Assembly (NCBI GenBank): GCA_004299095.1 | Contig: SCQQ01000049.1 | Span: 1-45,288, forward strand | DNA from: Burkholderiaceae bacterium | GTDB lineage: Bacteria > Pseudomonadota > Gammaproteobacteria > Burkholderiales > Burkholderiaceae_C | Reading direction: 5' to 3' | Length of the DNA: 45,288 bases | Part shown: piece by piece, positions 42,456-45,288 of the stretch | How positions within the stretch are numbered: the stretch's first letter is position 1 | How the letters are laid out: every line of letters begins with the position of its first letter | Made by a program: the position numbers and the translations under genes | Notes under the pieces: generated by a model | What the model was told of the DNA's origin: nothing | The model's input: the letters and a program-made list of their open reading frames with translations, nothing else | The model's database searches: none

Positions 42456-42869
42456 ATGATGCAAAACCGTACCGACCGCGAACAACGAGCCGCATACAAC
42501 TTGGGGCAGCTCGCCGTGAAATACTGGCCCCGTGCCCGTATGTCTCTGGCGAATTGGCGGGATGAATGCGCCCGCAGCTTCATCACGGGGCTGAGCCCTG
42601 CGGGGCATCACTTGCTCCCGTTCCATCTAGACGGCTTCGACACCGAAGCGGATTTCCGCTACCCGTCGGCCGAGTTCGGCAAGGGCCGCGCCGCCATACA
42701 GGCCGGGGCCGATGTCTGGTGCATAGACGCTGAGGGCGCAGAGGACTTGCTGACGGTTGGCAGGAAGTACACCGTGCAGGGCGTCCCCGTGGGCGGATGG
42801 CTTCGCGTCACGGATGACAGCGGGGACGTTGCAGCACGGCACCACGAATGCCACTTCATCCCAGCTTGA
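42456..42869 (+). CDS. Hypothetical protein
   Basis: 137 residues. The start has AAAGG upstream. The middle carries WRDECARSFITGLSPAGHHL and a C-terminal part with YTVQGVPVGGWLRVTDDSGD that looks like a small beta barrel. No family recognised. Its last 14 nt overlap the 3' end of the convergent integrase gene. Confidence 0.65.
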   Translation: MMQNRTDREQRAAYNLGQLAVKYWPRARMSLANWRDECARSFITGLSPAGHHLLPFHLDGFDTEADFRYPSAEFGKGRAAIQAGADVWCIDAEGAEDLLTVGRKYTVQGVPVGGWLRVTDDSGDVAARHHECHFIPA

Positions 42870-43854
42870 CGGCCAGCCGGGCGGCGTCCAGGTGCGTGTA
42901 GCGTTTCAGCATCCGCAGGTCCTTGTGGCCTGTGATGCTGGCAACTTCCATCACGTTCAAGTTCTTTTCAAAGAACCGGCTTGCCGCTTCATGGCGCAGA
43001 TCGTGGAATCGCAACCCCTCGATCTGTGCCCTTTGGCAAGCTCGCGGGAAGGCCTGATTAACGGCGCTGGGCGTCACTCCGGGCCACACTGGCCCCGAAG
43101 GGTTGGCCGCAGGCTTGAGGCCCGCCAGCAGCGCTACAGCGGCCTTGCTGAGCGGCACGGTCCTATCGTCGCCGTTCTTGGTGTCGAGCAGGCGAGCCGT
43201 GGCGCGGTCGAGATCGACCAGCTCCCAGCACAGCCCGAGAATCTCGCCCCGCCGCATGCCGGTTTCGATGGCGAGCTGCACCACGCCCCGAAGGTAGGGC
43301 GCCCGCGGGTTGCTACAGGCAGCAAGCAACCGATCTTCCTCACCGGGGCGTAATCGCCTGTTCCGCGCCCGACCATTCTTGGGCCGCGTCACGTCGGAGA
43401 CTGGATTACCGGAGCCGATGCCCCATTCCTTGCGGGCGTACTCGATCACGTGATGCAGCACCGCAAGCTGCCGGTTCACGGTTGACGGCGAGACCCGCTT
43501 CAGTCGGGCATCCCGCCATTCCCGAACCGCTCGCGGCGTCAAGGTGGCGGTGGTGTAGGCCGCGAGCTTAGAGCGCATCAGCGGCCGCATGTGGTAGGAC
43601 TCCGGGATCGCGCCCTTCTTCCCTGGCGTCACTTCTAGCAAATACCGCTGCATCAAGGCCCACAGCGTGGCCGCTTCAGGATCGGGCGCCGGTGCTGCCC
43701 CATGAGCAATGGCGAGTTCGGTCTCGCTCACCCAGAGCTGCGCGCCCCGCTTGTCCGGGAACGTCCGGGAGATTGTTGGATAGCCGGCGCGGCGCACCTT
43801 GGCCTGATAGGACACGGCTCCACGGGCCGTGGATCGCTTGGTGATTGTCCCCAT
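42856..43854 (-). CDS. int: Tyrosine site-specific integrase
   Basis: 332 residues from MGTITKRSTARG; the frame reads back through the tRNA region without meaning. An N-terminal arm-binding-like segment precedes a SAM-like core (about 65-150), then the catalytic domain with Arg201 (TGMRRGEILGL), Lys226, His284-x-x-Arg287 (HDLRHEAASRF), His310 (TGHKDLRM) and Tyr319 (KRYTHL). All catalytic residues are present, so it should be active. It lies 65 bp from attR and reads away from the tRNA. It would integrate and excise the element at tRNA-Ala. Confidence 0.95.
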   Translation of the reverse strand: MGTITKRSTARGAVSYQAKVRRAGYPTISRTFPDKRGAQLWVSETELAIAHGAAPAPDPEAATLWALMQRYLLEVTPGKKGAIPESYHMRPLMRSKLAAYTTATLTPRAVREWRDARLKRVSPSTVNRQLAVLHHVIEYARKEWGIGSGNPVSDVTRPKNGRARNRRLRPGEEDRLLAACSNPRAPYLRGVVQLAIETGMRRGEILGLCWELVDLDRATARLLDTKNGDDRTVPLSKAAVALLAGLKPAANPSGPVWPGVTPSAVNQAFPRACQRAQIEGLRFHDLRHEAASRFFEKNLNVMEVASITGHKDLRMLKRYTHLDAARLAVKLG

Positions 43855-43857
43855 TTT

Positions 43858-43887
43858 GTCCCACGTTTGTCCCACGGGGTGTGGGAC
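43858..43887. promoter_or_regulatory. Candidate integrase arm-type sites, right end
   Basis: GTCCCACG at 43858-43865 and again at 43869-43876 (11-bp period), then an inverted GTGGGAC at 43881-43887. They lie between the int start and attR, where they could also regulate int. They match the left-end sites. Confidence 0.55.
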
Positions 43888-43918
43888 ATATTTCGCAGGA
43901 CACGTAAGCCGTTGATTT

Positions 43919-43969
43919 TGGTGGTGGAGAGGAGGAGGATCGAACTCCCGACCTCTGCATTGCGAACGC
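43919..43969. repeat. Right attachment site (51-bp direct repeat)
   Basis: Identical to 36713-36763. It forms the 3' part of the intact tRNA-Ala gene, from within the anticodon stem to the CCA end, plus 3 bp. Sequence differs from the left copy immediately after 43969. Confidence 0.93.
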
Positions 43970-43997
43970 AGCGCTCTCCCAGCTGAGCTACCCCCCC
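43922..43997 (-). tRNA. tRNA-Ala (anticodon CGC)
   Basis: 76 nt including an encoded CCA. The acceptor stem GGGGGGG/CCTCTCC contains the G3-U70 alanine identity pair. D-arm GCTC...GAGC, anticodon stem-loop CTGCG-TTCGCAA-TGCAG with anticodon CGC (complement of 43962-43964), and T-arm GGGAG-TTCGATC-CTCCT. It is the integration target; its 3' half is supplied by the element. It reads codon GCG. Confidence 0.95.
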
Positions 43998-44082
43998 ACA
44001 ACGAGACGTGAATTCTAACGCAGCTGCGGACGAGACGCCGGCCGCTTCGGACGCAAACGCAGGGCGTTGCGTGCGGTTTTGG

Positions 44083-45288
44083 TCAATTCATCCCCAGGCT
44101 TAACTCGGCGTGCGGGACCCAGGCGGCGGTCGATTTGGATTCGCTTCCTGCGCCCGCGTTGTCGGCAGTGGTCGTCACGCCCTTGCTTTGCGTTCCAGCG
44201 CCGGTTTGGACCGTCCCCAAAAAGAGGCGCGCTGCTGGGATGCCTTTGCTCGCGAGGTAATTCTTGACCGCCAGCGCACGCTGCTCGGCCAGTTGGCGCA
44301 TGGCGCCTTGGCCGATGTTGATGTGGGCCATCATCAGCTTTTCCATTTCAGCCACGGGAACGTCGCGCTGCAGGCCGATGAAGTTGCGCGGCTTGCCGGG
44401 GATGTCGTCGCGCCGATACAGCCGCTTCAGCAACGCGGGGTATTCGGTCGACGACGCAATGTCGGCGGCATCGGTCGGCTGCGTTGCGGTCGATCCCGGC
44501 GCCGCCGCGGCCGGCGCTTCGTGGCGCTCCTCGGCCGCCACCATGGCATAGAGCCGCTGCCGCTTGGCGCCTTCTTCCTCGTCGGCCAGGCGCGCGCTGC
44601 CCGCCACGGTCAGCTTGAGGTTCGGGCGGTCGGCCAAGGCCTTGGCGACGCCATCGAGCTGCGTGCGCGCCTTGGCGCTGAGCTGTGCGCTGCCCGGGGC
44701 GAACGCCACCTGCGACAGGTCCTGCCCGCTGCTGCCGATGCTGCCCAGCGCGTGTGCCAGCAGCGTGAAGGGTGCGGTGATGGCCTTGCCGATCAGGTTC
44801 ATGATGGCCTTGAAGATGATCGGTCCGATGGAAAACTCGGGGTCGTTGATCGAACCGCTGATGGGCAGATCGAGGTTGATGACGCCGTGGCTGTCAGCCA
44901 GCAGCGCGGTGGCCAGTTGTACCGGCAGGCTGGTGGGGGCTCCTGCCACCGGTGCGCCGAATTCGAGCTGGTTCAGCACCAGCTTGTTGGTCGCCGTGAG
45001 CTGGCCGTCGGGCTGGATTTTGTAGGACACGTCCATGCTCAGCTTGCCGCGCTCGATGCCGTGGCCGGCGTACTTGATGGCATAGGGCGAGAGCGGCGGC
45101 AGGTCGAGATCAGCCACCTTGGCCTTGATGTCCAGCGCCAGCGGGTCCGCGAGCGGGTTGATCTGGCCTTCGACATCCAGCGTGGCGGAGCCCTCGGCGG
45201 TGCCGGTGAGTTTCAGTTCCGCCATTTGCGGCGCTGCGCCGGCGTGCGTGGCCGAACTGAAGGCGCCGAGCGAGCCGTTGAGGGCGGT
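44083..45288 (-). CDS. DUF748/AsmA-like envelope protein, C-terminal part
   Basis: Partial: the frame is open to the right window edge, and the visible 401 residues are the C-terminus. Contains the DUF748 features LSPYAIKYAGHGIERGKLSMDVSYKI and LVLNQLEFGAPV, then DLPISGSINDPEFSIGPIIF, typical of large AsmA-like proteins that span the periplasm and are linked to outer-membrane lipid homeostasis. A helical OmpA-like tail follows (FAPGSAQLSAKARTQLDGVA; MRQLAEQRALAVKNYL). It is upstream of the tRNA-Ala gene on the same strand; the 85 nt between hold a possible tRNA promoter (TAGAAT complement at 44012-44017). Confidence 0.85.
   Translation of the reverse strand, partial: TALNGSLGAFSSATHAGAAPQMAELKLTGTAEGSATLDVEGQINPLADPLALDIKAKVADLDLPPLSPYAIKYAGHGIERGKLSMDVSYKIQPDGQLTATNKLVLNQLEFGAPVAGAPTSLPVQLATALLADSHGVINLDLPISGSINDPEFSIGPIIFKAIMNLIGKAITAPFTLLAHALGSIGSSGQDLSQVAFAPGSAQLSAKARTQLDGVAKALADRPNLKLTVAGSARLADEEEGAKRQRLYAMVAAEERHEAPAAAAPGSTATQPTDAADIASSTEYPALLKRLYRRDDIPGKPRNFIGLQRDVPVAEMEKLMMAHINIGQGAMRQLAEQRALAVKNYLASKGIPAARLFLGTVQTGAGTQSKGVTTTADNAGAGSESKSTAAWVPHAELSLGMN

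Larger units (their letters stand above)
36713..43969. mobile_element. Integrative element in tRNA-Ala(CGC)
   Basis: A compact element of about 7.2 kb bounded by a perfect 51-bp direct repeat derived from tRNA-Ala. Its tyrosine integrase lies next to the reconstituted tRNA and reads away from it. It also carries a serine resolvase, candidate integrase arm sites at both ends, two HTH-containing proteins, a zinc-ribbon protein and several small unknown proteins. No phage structural, conjugation, restriction, resistance or transposase gene is recognisable. It could be a satellite or a mobilisable island needing a helper, or a decayed prophage remnant. Confidence 0.9.

Noticed and set aside
1-45288. 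CRISPR arrays, rRNA genes, insertion sequences
   Set aside because: No regularly spaced repeats, no rRNA-like sequence and no transposase were seen by eye on either strand.

Overview
The window is a GC-rich chromosomal segment of a betaproteobacterium, most likely Burkholderiales. The evidence is gene order and protein type (ilvC-pssA-leuA, aat-bpt, gmk-rpoZ-spoT), strong GC bias at third codon positions, and several GTG/TTG starts. The exact genus cannot be read from the sequence.

Layout. (1) 1-4992: branched-chain amino acid block: the end of ilvC, then pssA, then two different 2-isopropylmalate synthase genes. A leucine-rich leader peptide, with mutually exclusive antiterminator and terminator helices, precedes the first synthase gene. 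A strong terminator closes the block. (2) 5.0-17.6 kb: mostly housekeeping: pbpG-type peptidase, bpt/aat N-degron transferases, a Nudix hydrolase, an OmpA-like lipoprotein, maiA, pgeF, spoT/rpoZ/gmk, a luciferase-like monooxygenase, and a class III aminotransferase paired with a HAD phosphatase. (3) 17.7-25.3 kb: a tightly coupled nine-gene operon. It encodes a tripartite ABC exporter (outer-membrane lipoprotein, FtsX-type permease, ATPase, HlyD-like adaptor), an alpha/beta hydrolase, a pair of small four-helix transporters, an acyl carrier protein and a condensing enzyme. It looks like a dedicated system for making and exporting an acyl product that I cannot name. (4) 25.3-27.1 kb: pyrD and rpiA.

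(5) 27.3-36.6 kb: an AT-richer operon on the minus strand, probably acquired. It contains the core parts of an Arn-type (lipid A aminoarabinose-like) pathway: an ArnC-like glycosyltransferase, an ArnE/F-sized transporter pair, an ArnT-like GT-C enzyme and a sugar aminotransferase. It also carries its own acyl carrier protein, KAS III, LpxD-like N-acyltransferase, sugar nucleotidyltransferase and methyltransferase. I infer that it builds and delivers an N-acylated 4-amino-4,6-dideoxyhexose to a cell-surface acceptor. This is the strongest candidate for an undescribed system here.

(6) 36.7-44.0 kb: a small integrative element of about 7.2 kb, inserted in the 3' half of tRNA-Ala(CGC). It is bounded by a perfect 51-bp direct repeat and carries a tyrosine integrase beside the tRNA, a serine resolvase, candidate integrase arm sites at both ends, and a set of small unknown genes, at least one apparently frameshifted. 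The tRNA terminator was left stranded on the far side of the element. (7) 44.1 kb to the end: the 3' portion of a DUF748/AsmA-like gene running off the window.
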